Shown here: piece after piece, positions 26,315 through 36,728 of the stretch
Position numbering within the stretch: position 1 is the first letter of the stretch
How the letters are laid out: the number at the start of each line of letters is the position of its first letter
DNA from: Rhodobacter flavimaris
GTDB lineage: Bacteria > Pseudomonadota > Alphaproteobacteria > Rhodobacterales > Rhodobacteraceae
Reading direction: 5' to 3'
Assembly: GCF_021378075.1 (NCBI RefSeq)
Contig: NZ_JAJUOS010000001.1
Location: 310,001-374,000, forward strand
DNA: 64,000 nucleotides
The notes under the pieces: model-generated
What the model was told of the DNA's origin: nothing
What the model saw: only the letters and a program-made list of their open reading frames with translations
Databases searched by the model: none
Program-made: the position numbers and the translations under genes

Positions 26315-27850
26315 ATGCTGGACCGCGCGCTGCGCCAGTTTCAGGATCTGCCGCTGATCGTCATACTGATGGGGATCGGCGCCGTTGCGATGATCCTGCC
26401 CTCGGTGCATGCCTATATCGTGAGTGACTATCACACCTCGCGCACATTCCTGTATTCCGCGCTGCTGTTCCTGGTGCTCGCGGGTCTTCTGGGATTGGCC
26501 TCGGTCGCGAACCCGCGCGGCCAGCAGGGGCGCAGCCATCTGCTTGCGATGCTCGCGGCATTTACAGTGCTTCCGATCCAGCTTGCGGTACCGTTCAATG
26601 AATCCGTTGCCGACACCGGTCTGTTCAACGCCTGGTGGGAGATGGTGTCGTCTCTGACGACCACGGGCGGCACTCTTTACCTGCCTGATCGTCTTGCGCC
26701 CTCTGTCCACCTGTGGCGCGCCGAGGTGGGCTGGCTTGGCGGTTTCTTCATGCTGGTGATGGCGATTGCCGTTCTGGCACCGATGCGCCTAGGCGGGTTC
26801 GAGGTGTTCTTTTCCGGCGGGGCAAGTGGTGGCCCGATGCCGACGGCCTCGGCGCATGATGGCAGCGCGGATGCAGGTGAGCGGATCATCTATTACACGC
26901 TGCGGCTGTTCCCGGCCTATCTGGGGCTGACCCTGATGCTGTGGCTCTCGCTTCTGGTCGCGGGGGATGAACCGCTGGTGGCGCTGTGCCATGCGATGTC
27001 CACGCTTTCGACCTCGGGGATTTCGCCGATTGCCGGGGTAGGGGCTGCGCCCTCGGGCCTTGTGGGCGAGCTTCTGATTTTCGTGTTCCTCATCCCGGCG
27101 CTGTCGCGGCGCTTCTGGCCCGGCGGGGGTGAGCTGCGCGCGACCGAGCGGTTGCGCGATGACCCCGAGCTGCGTCTTGCCGCGGGCCTCGTCGTGCTGG
27201 TGCCCGCGGTCCTATTCGTGCGTCACTGGATCGCCGCTCTGGATGTGGCGACGCCCGCGGCGACGCTCGGGCCGATCATCAAGTCGATCTGGGGGGGCAT
27301 GTTCACTTCGCTTTCCTTCCTGACGACGACAGGATTTGAAAGCGGTGTCTGGGATGATGCTCGCGCTTGGTCGGGCCTTGGAACGCCGGGCCTGATCCTG
27401 GCGGGGCTGGCGATTACCGGCGGCGGGGTTGCGACCACTGCGGGTGGCGTGCGCCTGCTTCGGGTCTATGCGCTATTGCGGCACGGCGAGCGGGAACTCG
27501 ACAAGCTTGTGCATCCGGCCTCGATCGCGGGCGGCGGCGATATCGCGCGGCGACTGCGGCGCGAGGGCGCCTATATCGCCTGGATTTTCTTCATGCTGTT
27601 CGCCATGTCCATCGCGGTCGTGATGATGGCCGTGTCGCTGACCGGCCTGACGTTCGAGCCCGCCACGATCCTGTCTATTGCCGCACTGTCGAACACTGGT
27701 CCGCTGGCGGCCGTGGCAGCCGATACCCCGCTTTTCTGGGCTGATCTGAGCGATTCCACCCGCCTGATTCTGGCCTTCGCCATGGTTCTGGGGCGGCTCG
27801 AGACGCTCGCGATCATTGCACTCTTCAACCCCGAACTTTGGCGCGGCTGA
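26315..27850 (+). CDS. trkH: Trk potassium uptake membrane protein TrkH
   Basis: Channel subunit (511 aa, about ten or more spans) for potassium uptake with TrkA. Selectivity-filter-like loops: 'SLTTTGGTL' after the first repeat, 'AMSTLSTSGIS', 'SLSFLTTTGFESG' and 'SIAALSNTGPLA', the four pore loops of the TrkH/KtrB family. The conserved 'AGLAITGGGVATTAGGVRLLRV' is also seen. Last gene of the ntr-trk run before a small terminator and hfq. Confidence 0.95.
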   Translation: MLDRALRQFQDLPLIVILMGIGAVAMILPSVHAYIVSDYHTSRTFLYSALLFLVLAGLLGLASVANPRGQQGRSHLLAMLAAFTVLPIQLAVPFNESVADTGLFNAWWEMVSSLTTTGGTLYLPDRLAPSVHLWRAEVGWLGGFFMLVMAIAVLAPMRLGGFEVFFSGGASGGPMPTASAHDGSADAGERIIYYTLRLFPAYLGLTLMLWLSLLVAGDEPLVALCHAMSTLSTSGISPIAGVGAAPSGLVGELLIFVFLIPALSRRFWPGGGELRATERLRDDPELRLAAGLVVLVPAVLFVRHWIAALDVATPAATLGPIIKSIWGGMFTSLSFLTTTGFESGVWDDARAWSGLGTPGLILAGLAITGGGVATTAGGVRLLRVYALLRHGERELDKLVHPASIAGGGDIARRLRREGAYIAWIFFMLFAMSIAVVMMAVSLTGLTFEPATILSIAALSNTGPLAAVAADTPLFWADLSDSTRLILAFAMVLGRLETLAIIALFNPELWRG

Positions 27851-27878
27851 GCGTCGCAGAACGCGAATTCGGCGATAG

Positions 27879-27899
27879 GTCCGTAACGGACTGTTTTTA
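27879..27899 (+). terminator. Short intrinsic terminator after trkH
   Basis: 5-bp stem GTCCG/CGGAC with a TAA loop followed by TGTTTTTA. The stem is short but the T-run is good. It separates the trkAH genes from hfq, which probably has its own promoter in the AT-richer stretch 27900-27985. Confidence 0.5.
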
Positions 27900-27986
27900 G
27901 GGGTGGAATCTATCCATTTCTTTCGCATACTGAGCAAACGGAGTGCTAGGCATCCAGACGCGCGACAGAACAAAGGCATAATAAGA

Positions 27987-28220
27987 ATGGCAGCCGATAA
28001 ACAGAACCTGCAGGACGCTTTCCTCAATCACGTTCGCAAGACCAAGGTTCCGGTAACGATTTTCCTTATCAACGGGGTTAAACTTCAGGGCGTGATCACT
28101 TGGTTTGACAATTTCTGCGTGCTCCTGCGCCGCGACGGCCAGAGCCAGCTTGTCTACAAACACGCGATTTCGACGATCATGCCGGGTCAGCCGATCTCCC
28201 TCTATGAGGGCGAAGACTGA
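27987..28220 (+). CDS. hfq: RNA chaperone Hfq
   Basis: Sm-like hexameric RNA chaperone (77 aa) that pairs small RNAs with mRNAs. Sm1 is '[28 protein letters not shown]' and Sm2 is '[13 protein letters not shown]', including the diagnostic YKHA. The ATG follows 'ATAAGA', a weak ribosome site. The C-terminal tail is short, as in other alphaproteobacteria. The hflX frame begins at or just after its stop. Confidence 0.97.
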   Translation: MAADKQNLQDAFLNHVRKTKVPVTIFLINGVKLQGVITWFDNFCVLLRRDGQSQLVYKHAISTIMPGQPISLYEGED

Positions 28221-29500
28221 GCGACCCGATCTTCCAGCGTGAGCGGCCCACGCGGGCCTATATCTTGCATCCGGACCTGAAGGCCGCGGATGCAAGACGC
28301 ATGCCCGAACACCGCCTGGCCGAGGCGGTGTCGCTGGCGGCGGCCCTTCCCAATATCGAGGTTGTGGGTTCGGAAGTCGTGCGCCTGCCCAAACCGCATG
28401 CCGGGCATCTGTTCGGCACCGGCAAACTGGCCGAGCTGAAAGAACGGCTGGATGAGGGCGAGGTCGATCTTGTGCTGGTCGATGGCCCCGTCAGCCCGGT
28501 GCAGCAGCGCAACCTTGAAAAGGAGTGGGGCGTCAAGCTGCTCGACCGCACCGGCCTTATCCTTGAGATTTTCGCGGATCGCGCGCGCACCCGTGAAGGT
28601 GTGCTGCAAGTCGAACTCGCGGCGCTCAGCTATCAGCGCACGCGCCTCGTGCGCGCCTGGACCCACCTAGAGCGTCAGCGCGGCGGCCTTGGCTTTGTCG
28701 GCGGCCCCGGCGAAACCCAGATCGAGGCCGACCGCCGCGCTATTGACGATCAGGTCATCCGCATCAAGCGCCAGCTCTCGAAAGTCGTTAAAACGCGCGA
28801 GCTGCACCGTGCCGCGCGCCGCAAGGTGCCGTTCCCCATTGTCGCGCTTGTGGGCTACACGAACGCGGGAAAATCCACACTTTTCAACCGCATGACCGGC
28901 GCCGATGTGATGGCCAAGGACATGCTGTTTGCCACGCTCGACCCGACGATGCGGGGCATCACCCTGCCATCGGGTCGAAAGGTGATCCTGTCGGATACGG
29001 TGGGCTTCATCTCGGATCTGCCGCACGAGTTGGTCGCTGCCTTCCGCGCGACGCTGGAAGAGGTGCTGGAAGCCGATCTGATCTTGCATGTGCGCGACAT
29101 CGCCCACCCCGAGACGGAGGAGCAGGCCGCCGATGTGGGCGAGATCCTCGAATCCCTAGGCGTGGAAGAGGACGTTCCGCTGCTTGAGGTCTGGAACAAG
29201 ATCGACGCGCTTTCGCCCCAGATGCGCGAGGCGCTACTGGTGCAAGACGCGCGCCGCAGCGACATTCAGGCGGTTTCAGCGATCACGGGCGAGGGGCTGG
29301 ACGCCCTGCTTGCGGCCATCGAAGCGCGCTTGGGCGAGGAACGCTACGACGAGATCCTAGTCTTGCCCTTTGAACGCGGACGCGCCCGCGCCTGGCTGCA
29401 TGAGCAGAACGTGGTGCGCGCCGAGTCCGAGACGGAAGAGGGTTGGCAGCTTGAGGTGAACTGGTCCTCAAGCCAGCGCCATCGCTTCAAGTCGCTCTGA
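28217..29500 (+). CDS. hflX: Ribosome-associated GTPase HflX
   Basis: GTPase that splits stalled or stressed 70S ribosomes. The N-terminal HflX domain has '[16 protein letters not shown]', '[20 protein letters not shown]' and the glycine-rich '[19 protein letters not shown]'. The G-domain has G1 '[18 protein letters not shown]', G3 '[19 protein letters not shown]' and G4 'VWNKID'. I place the start at CTG 28217 (overlapping the hfq stop as CTGA, after GAGGGCGAAGA): the frame upstream of TTG 28265 encodes '[19 protein letters not shown]', which fits HflX N-termini, and a stop lies 12 bases before the CTG. TTG 28265 is the conservative alternative. It converges on the next gene with no gap. Confidence 0.93.
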   Translation: MSDPIFQRERPTRAYILHPDLKAADARRMPEHRLAEAVSLAAALPNIEVVGSEVVRLPKPHAGHLFGTGKLAELKERLDEGEVDLVLVDGPVSPVQQRNLEKEWGVKLLDRTGLILEIFADRARTREGVLQVELAALSYQRTRLVRAWTHLERQRGGLGFVGGPGETQIEADRRAIDDQVIRIKRQLSKVVKTRELHRAARRKVPFPIVALVGYTNAGKSTLFNRMTGADVMAKDMLFATLDPTMRGITLPSGRKVILSDTVGFISDLPHELVAAFRATLEEVLEADLILHVRDIAHPETEEQAADVGEILESLGVEEDVPLLEVWNKIDALSPQMREALLVQDARRSDIQAVSAITGEGLDALLAAIEARLGEERYDEILVLPFERGRARAWLHEQNVVRAESETEEGWQLEVNWSSSQRHRFKSL

Positions 29501-31969
29501 TCACTCTGCCGGGGCTGCGGGTTCAAGCCGGGTAATGCCGGCCGCCGCCGCACGCGCCAGTTCGGGATCAAGCGACATCGGGATATACTCGCCCCGGCGC
29601 CATAGGACCGACAGATCGTCATAATGGCGGCTGAGCGGATGGCCCGATTGCCCCGTCGCGATCACGAAGACCGAGCTGTCGGGGTCGGCGAAGTCATAGA
29701 CCCCCCGGAAGCCCGCCGCATGGACGTTGGCAAAGGGATTCGGCTCGGTCCCCTTGGTCATGCCGCGCATCAGGGTGAAATCGCCGCCTGAGGTTGACTG
29801 GCGGATATTCGTTACCCAGCCAAGCAGCGGCGCACGCCCCAGAACCTGATGATCCTGCAAGGCCTCGTGCGCATCGCCCCAACGCCAGCTTTCCACCTTG
29901 GTGCCGTATTTCGCACGCAACTCCAGCAGCGCGTCGTCCAGCGCCATGCGGGCGATATCGGTGCAGGTCTCGACCGGGGCCGATTGCATGACATCGCACC
30001 AGCGGCCCGCACCATCGGTGTTGCGGAAGACGCGCTCGATGAAAAGCGGCTCAAGCTGCGTGAACTCGGTGGAGAGCGGCCCAAGCTCGTCGCGGATCAG
30101 GCGGTTTTGCAGCGCGCGCATCCAGGCCGCGTAGATCAGCGGTTCGGGCAGGTGTTCGTTCATCTCGCCATCCCAGGCGGCCAGCAGTTCCAGCGCACGC
30201 TGGCGCATCCGCTCGGGCGTGCCGTCCGGGGCCGGAGCGCCGGTGAACCACAGATCGGCACCGACCAGCGGCAGCAGACCGCGCGCGGCAGGCGAGACGG
30301 TATCGAGCTGCGCGGCGATGAAGCTTTCGCGCGAATGGACCTCGCGCTCGCCCATCAGGCGGGTCAGGCGGAGCACGCGCTGGCTGTCGCCCCAGTCATA
30401 CGAGACATGGCGCGGGAACGGGCGATCAACCGTCTTGTTGTTGGTGTTGATGACGATCCCGCCCTCGGGGTTGAGGAAATGCGGGTTGTCGTCATAGGGT
30501 AGGAAACCGGTCCAGCGGTTCGCCGCTTCCCAACCAGCCGACGGCATCCGCCCTTGCGTTGCGTGGCCCGGATCGCGCGCAGGCAGCCGCCCGATCGTGA
30601 CCATGCCGACGCTGGTCTGGTCGGCCAGGATCAGGTTCTGCGCGGGCGCGATGTAGCGCTCACCGGCCGTTGCGGCCTCGGACACCGAGCGCGCGCGCAT
30701 CAACGCAAGCCCCGCGCTCATCGAACTGTCCTGCCGCGACAGCGCCGCCCAGTTGAGCGAGACGACATGGCCCGGTGGCGTCACGCTGGCCAGGTTGAAA
30801 TGACCGCCGGGCAGAACGGGGCCGTTTTCCGTCCAGCGCAGGGTCAGGGTGACCGGATCGGCATCCTTGACCTGAATGATCGCACGTCGCGTTGCGAACG
30901 CCTTCCAGCCCTCCGGGGTGCGATACCGCTCGGGGTCGGCAGGGTTCAGTTCCTCGATATACAGATCGAGCGTGTCGGCATAGGCCGAGGTGATGCCCCA
31001 GCCAAGCTCGGAATTGCGCCCCGTCAGCACCAGCGGAATGCCTGGAATGGTGCCGCCGATGACCCCGCCCGAAGCAAGCTCGACCCGCGCGAGATACCAG
31101 ACCGAGGGCGCGGTCAGCCCAAGATGCGGGTCATTGGCCAGAAGCGAGCCGCCCGCTGCCGAGCGTTCAGGCGCGGCGGCGAAAGCGTTGGATGCCCCGG
31201 CGAAATGGCGCGGCGGGAAGGGCGACATGGCCTCGGGCGCGGCCAGGGCGGTCTGGACATTGCGCGGCACGGTCGGGAAGAGCGCGGCATAGCTGGGCAG
31301 GGCGGCCACACCTTGCCCCGGCATGTCAGGCATGATGTCGCGGGTCCAGTCCTGTCCAAGCATCGAGACGCGGGCGCGTAGCACCTCTTCGTTGAACTGG
31401 GTTTCCACCTGCACCGACAAAAGCTTGAGAATCGCGAGCGAATCCGCCGGGGTCCAATAGGCGATCGGCGCATCGAAGAGGAAAAACTCAGGTGCGCCCC
31501 GGCCGCGGGCGCCTTCGTTGACCAGCTCGATCCACTGGTTGACGCCCGCCGAATAGGCCTCCAGCGCGGCCAGAGTGTCCGCATCCTGCGCCGAAACGGA
31601 CTCGAGTGCCGCGCTGTAAAGGTCAAGGCGACGCATCAGCTCGTCCGTCTTCAGCGTATCGGCGCCGAAAACCTCGGACAGGCGGCCCTGCACGGTGCGG
31701 CGCATCACCGTCATTTGCCACAGGCGGTCCTCGGCATGGGCGAGACCAAGCGCGAAGAAGACATCGTGATCGGTGGCGCCAAAGATATGCGGCACATCCT
31801 CGGTCGAGCGCACGATTTCAACCGGCGCCGAGATGCCCTCGACCGGGTAGGTCGCGTTGTAATCGGGCAGCGAGCGCGAGGCGAAATACCAGATGAAGAA
31901 GCCCCCGATCATGACCGAAAGCAGCGCGGTCGAGACGATGCGAACCATCCATCTGAACAGGGTGAACAT
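29501..31969 (-). CDS. Penicillin acylase family (Ntn-hydrolase) protein
   Basis: Large N-terminal-nucleophile amidase (822 aa) made as a precursor with an N-terminal membrane anchor or signal (about 10-30). The alpha-subunit part has 'VEIVRSTEDVPHIFGATDHDVFFALGLAHAEDRLWQM'-type sequence. The spacer leads to the autocleavage site at Ser260 in 'FAGASNAFAAAP'. The beta subunit starts there and shows 'GGSLLANDPHLGLTAPSVWYLARVEL', 'GTIPGIPLVLTGRNSELGWGIT' and the conserved Asn-containing stretches near the end. Family members cleave acyl-homoserine lactones, penicillins or other N-acyl compounds; the substrate here is unknown. It probably acts in the periplasm. Confidence 0.9.
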   Translation of the reverse strand: MFTLFRWMVRIVSTALLSVMIGGFFIWYFASRSLPDYNATYPVEGISAPVEIVRSTEDVPHIFGATDHDVFFALGLAHAEDRLWQMTVMRRTVQGRLSEVFGADTLKTDELMRRLDLYSAALESVSAQDADTLAALEAYSAGVNQWIELVNEGARGRGAPEFFLFDAPIAYWTPADSLAILKLLSVQVETQFNEEVLRARVSMLGQDWTRDIMPDMPGQGVAALPSYAALFPTVPRNVQTALAAPEAMSPFPPRHFAGASNAFAAAPERSAAGGSLLANDPHLGLTAPSVWYLARVELASGGVIGGTIPGIPLVLTGRNSELGWGITSAYADTLDLYIEELNPADPERYRTPEGWKAFATRRAIIQVKDADPVTLTLRWTENGPVLPGGHFNLASVTPPGHVVSLNWAALSRQDSSMSAGLALMRARSVSEAATAGERYIAPAQNLILADQTSVGMVTIGRLPARDPGHATQGRMPSAGWEAANRWTGFLPYDDNPHFLNPEGGIVINTNNKTVDRPFPRHVSYDWGDSQRVLRLTRLMGEREVHSRESFIAAQLDTVSPAARGLLPLVGADLWFTGAPAPDGTPERMRQRALELLAAWDGEMNEHLPEPLIYAAWMRALQNRLIRDELGPLSTEFTQLEPLFIERVFRNTDGAGRWCDVMQSAPVETCTDIARMALDDALLELRAKYGTKVESWRWGDAHEALQDHQVLGRAPLLGWVTNIRQSTSGGDFTLMRGMTKGTEPNPFANVHAAGFRGVYDFADPDSSVFVIATGQSGHPLSRHYDDLSVLWRRGEYIPMSLDPELARAAAAGITRLEPAAPAE

Positions 31970-32014
31970 GGCGCGTTCCGGGGCAAGATCAATCGGGCAG
32001 GCCGGACACCGCAG

Positions 32015-32043
32015 TTGACGGCGCAGGCCCCAGCGTTACTAAG
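32015..32043 (+). promoter_or_regulatory. Candidate sigma-70 promoter for the 3-HIBADH-like gene
   Basis: TTGACG (32015-32020), 17-base spacer, ACTAAG (32038-32043), 43 bases before the ATG at 32087. The -35 is near consensus. Confidence 0.5.
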
Positions 32044-32086
32044 TCAGGCTAAGCGAATGTTCAACGCGGATAACGGAGGGGTGACT

Positions 32087-32959
32087 ATGGCGAAAATTGC
32101 GTTTCTTGGGCTCGGGGTGATGGGGTTCCCGATGGCTGGTCACCTTGCGGCGAAGGGTCATGACGTGACGGTTTACAACCGCACCGCCGCCAAGGCCGAG
32201 GCGTGGGTGCGCCATCACAAGGGCGAATGGGCGGCCACGCCGGCCGATGCGGCGCGCGATTGCGATTTCGTGATGGCCTGCGTGGGCAATGACGACGATC
32301 TGCGCGCGGTCTGCCTTGGCGAAAACGGCGCTTTTGCCGGGATGAAGAAGGGCGCGATCTTCGTCGATCACACCACGGTCTCGGCGGCCGTGACGCGCGA
32401 ACTGTCGGCGGCTGCCTCTGGCGCCGGGCTGGGGTTTGTCGATGCGCCGGTCTCCGGCGGGCAGGCGGGGGCCGAAAATGGCGTGCTGTCGGTGATGTGC
32501 GGCGGCGCGGCCGATGACTACGCCAAAGCCGAGCCGGTGATCGCGGCCTATGCCAAGATTTGCCGCCGTTTGGGCGAGTCGGGCGCGGGCCAGATGACCA
32601 AGATGTGCAACCAGATCGCGATTGCGGGCCTTGTGCAGGGTCTGGCCGAAAGCCTGCACTTCGCCGAAAAGGCGGGGCTGTCAATCTCGGACGTGGTCGA
32701 GGTGATCAGCCAGGGGGCCGCCGGTTCGTGGCAGATGGCTAACCGCTACAAGACGATGGAGGCCGACCGATACGATTTCGGTTTCGCCGTTGACTGGATG
32801 CGCAAGGATCTGGGGATCTGCCTCGACACCGCCAATGAAACCGGGGCGAGCCTGCCGGTGACCGCGCTGGTCGATCAGTTCTACAAGGATGTGCAGAAGA
32901 TGGGCGGCGCGCGTTGGGATACGTCGTCGCTGCTGGCACGGCTGCGCAAGCTCGACTGA
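32087..32959 (+). CDS. NAD(P)-dependent 3-hydroxyisobutyrate dehydrogenase-like oxidoreductase
   Basis: Beta-hydroxyacid dehydrogenase (290 aa). The Rossmann motif is 'AFLGLGVMGFPMAGHLAAKG' (5-24). The substrate signature 'FVDAPVSGGQAGAENG' and catalytic Lys region 'GAGQMTKMCNQIAIAG' follow, with 'FAVDWMRKDLGICLDTANE' near the C-terminus. The family includes 3-hydroxyisobutyrate, tartronate-semialdehyde and glyoxylate/succinic-semialdehyde reductases. The K-M-C-N-Q-I variant is widespread and does not settle the substrate. A GGAGGGG ribosome site precedes the ATG; the open frame upstream overlaps the divergent acylase and is ignored. Confidence 0.9.
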   Translation: MAKIAFLGLGVMGFPMAGHLAAKGHDVTVYNRTAAKAEAWVRHHKGEWAATPADAARDCDFVMACVGNDDDLRAVCLGENGAFAGMKKGAIFVDHTTVSAAVTRELSAAASGAGLGFVDAPVSGGQAGAENGVLSVMCGGAADDYAKAEPVIAAYAKICRRLGESGAGQMTKMCNQIAIAGLVQGLAESLHFAEKAGLSISDVVEVISQGAAGSWQMANRYKTMEADRYDFGFAVDWMRKDLGICLDTANETGASLPVTALVDQFYKDVQKMGGARWDTSSLLARLRKLD

Positions 32960-32964
32960 GACGA

Positions 32965-32988
32965 AAAGGGGCCCCGCGGGGCCCCTTT
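32965..32988. terminator. Bidirectional intrinsic terminator
   Basis: Perfect 11-bp stem AAAGGGGCCCC/GGGGCCCCTTT with a GC loop, between the convergent dehydrogenase gene and ssb; A-run on one side, T-run on the other. Confidence 0.9.
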
Positions 32989-33000
32989 GAATTCCAGCGA

Positions 33001-33495
33001 TCAGAACGGGATTTCGTCGTCGAAATCCGAGCGGCCACCGCCCGACGACCCACCCGACGAGCCGCCATAGGACGGGCCGTCGTCATAGCCGCCGCCCTGG
33101 CCACCGCCATAGGAGCCGCCGCCTTGGCTGCCACCGCCGCTGTCGCGGCCATCCAGAAGGGTCAGGTTGCCGCTGAACGGGCGCAGCACGACTTCGGTCG
33201 TGTAGCGATCCTGGCCGCTCTGGTCCTGCCATTTGCGGGTCTCAAGCTGGCCCTCGATATACACCTTCGAGCCCTTGCGCAGATACTGCTCGGCGATTTT
33301 CGCCAGCGGTTCGGAGAAGATGGCGACCGAATGCCACTCGGTGCGTTCCTTGCGCTCACCCGAGTTGCGGTCACGCCAGGTCTCGGACGTCGCGATGCGC
33401 AGGTTACACACCTTGCCACCGTTCGCGAAGCTGCGCACCTCGGGGTCGCGGCCCAGATTTCCCACCAGAATGACCTTGTTGACGCTGCCGGCCAT
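33001..33495 (-). CDS. ssb: Single-stranded DNA-binding protein SSB
   Basis: Tetrameric OB-fold protein (164 aa) protecting ssDNA in replication and repair. '[18 protein letters not shown]', 'TEWHSVAIF' and '[20 protein letters not shown]' define the OB fold (1-110). A Gly/Ser/Tyr-rich linker (119-156) leads to the acidic partner-binding tip 'DFDDEIPF'. The ATG follows GGCGGAGGAA; the longer open frame upstream is not coding. Confidence 0.97.
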   Translation of the reverse strand: MAGSVNKVILVGNLGRDPEVRSFANGGKVCNLRIATSETWRDRNSGERKERTEWHSVAIFSEPLAKIAEQYLRKGSKVYIEGQLETRKWQDQSGQDRYTTEVVLRPFSGNLTLLDGRDSGGGSQGGGSYGGGQGGGYDDGPSYGGSSGGSSGGGRSDFDDEIPF

Positions 33496-33724
33496 GAATT
33501 CCTCCGCCTTGGTGGCCGCGTCCCTGTAGGCGCGGCGATTCTGATTTGTCCCAAAAGGGTATAGAGCATGGTCCGCCCGATCAGAAGAGGCGGGTGAACC
33601 TGTGGCGCCTTGATCGCGTATGTGTCCTCGGCAAGCCGTCGCCGAGGGCTTTGAAGCCACGCTTCCCAAGCAGGGCTTTTTGCGTATAATGCCGCCCGTT
33701 ACGGGGCAGTGAGCGGTGATACCA

Positions 33725-34342
33725 ATGCGGAAATTGGCCGGTCTGATGGCGGTGTGCCTGACGGTGAGTCTGGCACCGGGCCCGATCTCCGTTGCCCATG
33801 CCGAGGGGCTTTCGCTGTCCGGCAGTTCCTCCAAATCCCGCACCATGCTGTTTCGCAACCAGACCCGCGTGCTCGATATCCGGGCGGCGACGCAGTATGA
33901 AAACTCGACGCGGCTAAAGCCCAAGTCTGATCTGCTGACCGAGATCTCGGGCGCGATGCCGCGCTATACCGGGCGCTACAAGGGTGAGTATATGCCCGTC
34001 GCCCGTGCTGCCGCGAACCGCCATGGCGTGCCCGAGGATCTGTTCCTACGCCTTGTGCAGCAGGAAAGCGGCTGGAACCCGAACGCGGTGTCGCCCAAGG
34101 GCGCGCGCGGCCTAGCGCAACTGATGCCCGGCACGGCCGCAAATCTGGGGGTCAACCCGCATGATCCGCGCCAGAACCTTGAGGGCGGTGCGAGGTATCT
34201 GCGGATGATGTATGATCGTTTCGGTAGCTGGCGCCTTGCTCTGGCCGCCTATAACGCAGGCCCCGAGGCCGTGGAAAAGCACGGCGGCGTGCCGCCTTAC
34301 CGCGAAACCAAGAACTACGTTCGCATCATCTACGGAAGCTGA
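33725..34342 (+). CDS. Secreted lytic transglycosylase (SLT domain)
   Basis: Periplasmic murein-cleaving enzyme (205 aa). It has a signal peptide ([28 protein letters not shown], shown here only to mark the AHA cleavage region near 26). A variable region precedes the SLT domain (about 90-205): '[33 protein letters not shown]' with catalytic Glu114, then '[16 protein letters not shown]' and '[12 protein letters not shown]'. ATG 33725 is preferred over GTG 33716 because of the spacing to GAGCGG. It converges on the SYLF gene. Confidence 0.92.
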   Translation: MRKLAGLMAVCLTVSLAPGPISVAHAEGLSLSGSSSKSRTMLFRNQTRVLDIRAATQYENSTRLKPKSDLLTEISGAMPRYTGRYKGEYMPVARAAANRHGVPEDLFLRLVQQESGWNPNAVSPKGARGLAQLMPGTAANLGVNPHDPRQNLEGGARYLRMMYDRFGSWRLALAAYNAGPEAVEKHGGVPPYRETKNYVRIIYGS

Positions 34343-34375
34343 GGGCGCGCGACGAACGCGCACCCGGTGCCCGGA

Positions 34376-34933
34376 TCAGGGGATGATCCGGGAGTATTTG
34401 GTGCCCGCAAGCGTCGCCCCGGCGATCAGGCCTGCCTGACCGAACACTAGTGCAATCACAGGTGCCAGAGACGTCGTGGTGTCGGCACCGATCGCGCCGC
34501 CACGGTCGGGCAGGGCGTAACGCGCATCCGCTCCGGCTTCCCAGCCATCGGCGCGGCGGAAATCGGCAAGGGCGTTCTCGGTCATGAAGAACAACGCATG
34601 GGCATATTGCTGCGCGCCGATCTGGAACCCAAAGGACGCAGAGGCCGCCGAGTAATAATCGACCGTGACATTGTTGATCCGCAGGGCGCCCTGACCGTAG
34701 GAGCCACCGATGCCAAAGCCAGCCTCGGTGATCAGCGGCATGTAGAGCACGCCCACCGCCTTGCGCATCAAATCCTGCGTGCCGGGGTATTTCTGGATCA
34801 GGTAGTCGCGCGTCGCGTCCACCCGCGCGTCAATCCGCGCAGCGCCGCTGCTGCCGATGCCGTTACCGCAGGCGGCAAGGCCAAGCCCCGCTCCACCAAG
34901 CACAAGGACGCTGCGTCTGGAAAGGTTCGTCAT
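34376..34933 (-). CDS. SYLF/YSC84-domain lipoprotein
   Basis: A 185-residue predicted lipoprotein. The lipobox 'LGLAACGNG' follows a twin-arginine-like 'SRRSVLVLGGAG', so export may be by Tat or Sec. The mature part shows the SYLF (YSC84, DUF500) pattern: 'AVGVLYMPLITEAGFGIGGSYGQGAL', 'YYSAASASFGFQIGAQQYAHALFFM' and 'GAIGADTTTSLAPVIALVFGQAGLIAGATL'. Eukaryotic SYLF domains bind lipids and actin; the bacterial role is unknown. A good promoter lies 50 bases upstream. Confidence 0.88.
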   Translation of the reverse strand: MTNLSRRSVLVLGGAGLGLAACGNGIGSSGAARIDARVDATRDYLIQKYPGTQDLMRKAVGVLYMPLITEAGFGIGGSYGQGALRINNVTVDYYSAASASFGFQIGAQQYAHALFFMTENALADFRRADGWEAGADARYALPDRGGAIGADTTTSLAPVIALVFGQAGLIAGATLAGTKYSRIIP

Positions 34934-34982
34934 ATGCTGCTCCGCTCTTGGGTCGAGCCTTGTCGTGGCCCGTTGGACACAA

Positions 34983-35011
34983 CTTATAGGGCACAAACGG
35001 ACCCTTGTCAC
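34983..35011 (-). promoter_or_regulatory. Candidate sigma-70 promoter for the SYLF lipoprotein gene
   Basis: On the minus strand GTGACA (35006-35011), 17-base spacer, TATAAG (34983-34988), about 50 bases before the start codon. It is one of the best consensus matches in the window. Confidence 0.6.
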
Positions 35012-35044
35012 TTGTTCTTGAGTGTCACGGCAAGCCTTCGCCGA

Positions 35045-36046
<1,002 letters not shown>

Positions 36047-36188
36047 GGCTCTCACTCCTCTGGCTGCCCAAGGAGGTGCCACGGATCGCGCCCCGGAACA
36101 AGTCAAAGCGTCGCCCCTGCGACGCTAAGAATTTGACTGCCCCGCCTGATGGTCTAGTGTCGGGCCAAAGCAATTGGCAGAGGCGCCT

Positions 36189-36722
36189 TTGAGTATTCTC
36201 GATACGCTCTTTTCCGTCATCGACATGCGTTCCTTTTCCAATTTGTGGTACTGGATCGCGCTGGCGGTGACATGGTCTTCGGCCTCGCACTGGGTGCTGG
36301 GGGTTCCCTTCGACATGGTGCTGCGCGCGCGGCGCAAGGGTGGGCAGGCCGGGGTGGAGCTGGTCGCGATGACCCGTGTAAGCGTCACGCGTATCCTGAC
36401 GATCTGGCGCGATGGCGGGATATTTCTGGCTGTGATGGTGCCATTTATCCTGACGAGCCTGCTGGTTCTCGGCTTCGGTTACGGCGCCGAGTTCGCTCAG
36501 GCGACGGTGCTGATCCTGTTGCCGCTGGCCTGCGTGGGACTGCTGAGCCTGCGCGCCGCCGCGCGGCTGAACCCGACCCTGAAGGCCGAGCCCGACCCCG
36601 ATGACATCGCGAAGGCACTGGCCTTTCATCGGCTCAAGATCCAAGCGATCGGCATTCTGGCCATCATCGTGACGGCACTCTGGGGGATGATGCAAAACTT
36701 CCGGCTCTGGACCTTCGGCTAA
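36189..36722 (+). CDS. Membrane protein annotated in relatives as 'component of SufBCD complex'
   Basis: A 177-residue protein with about four spans: 'NLWYWIALAVTWSSASHWVLG', 'IFLAVMVPFILTSLLVLGFGYG', 'ATVLILLPLACVGLL' and a C-terminal 'AIGILAIIVTALWGM'. A basic loop with RARRKGG and a long amphipathic stretch lies between. I recall close relatives in Rhodobacterales carrying the label 'component of SufBCD complex', but nothing in the sequence shows an iron-sulfur role. I take TTG 36189 (after AGAGGC) as start; TTG 36174 is possible and no ATG is available. Confidence 0.75.
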   Translation: MSILDTLFSVIDMRSFSNLWYWIALAVTWSSASHWVLGVPFDMVLRARRKGGQAGVELVAMTRVSVTRILTIWRDGGIFLAVMVPFILTSLLVLGFGYGAEFAQATVLILLPLACVGLLSLRAAARLNPTLKAEPDPDDIAKALAFHRLKIQAIGILAIIVTALWGMMQNFRLWTFG

Positions 36723-36728
36723 GCACTC

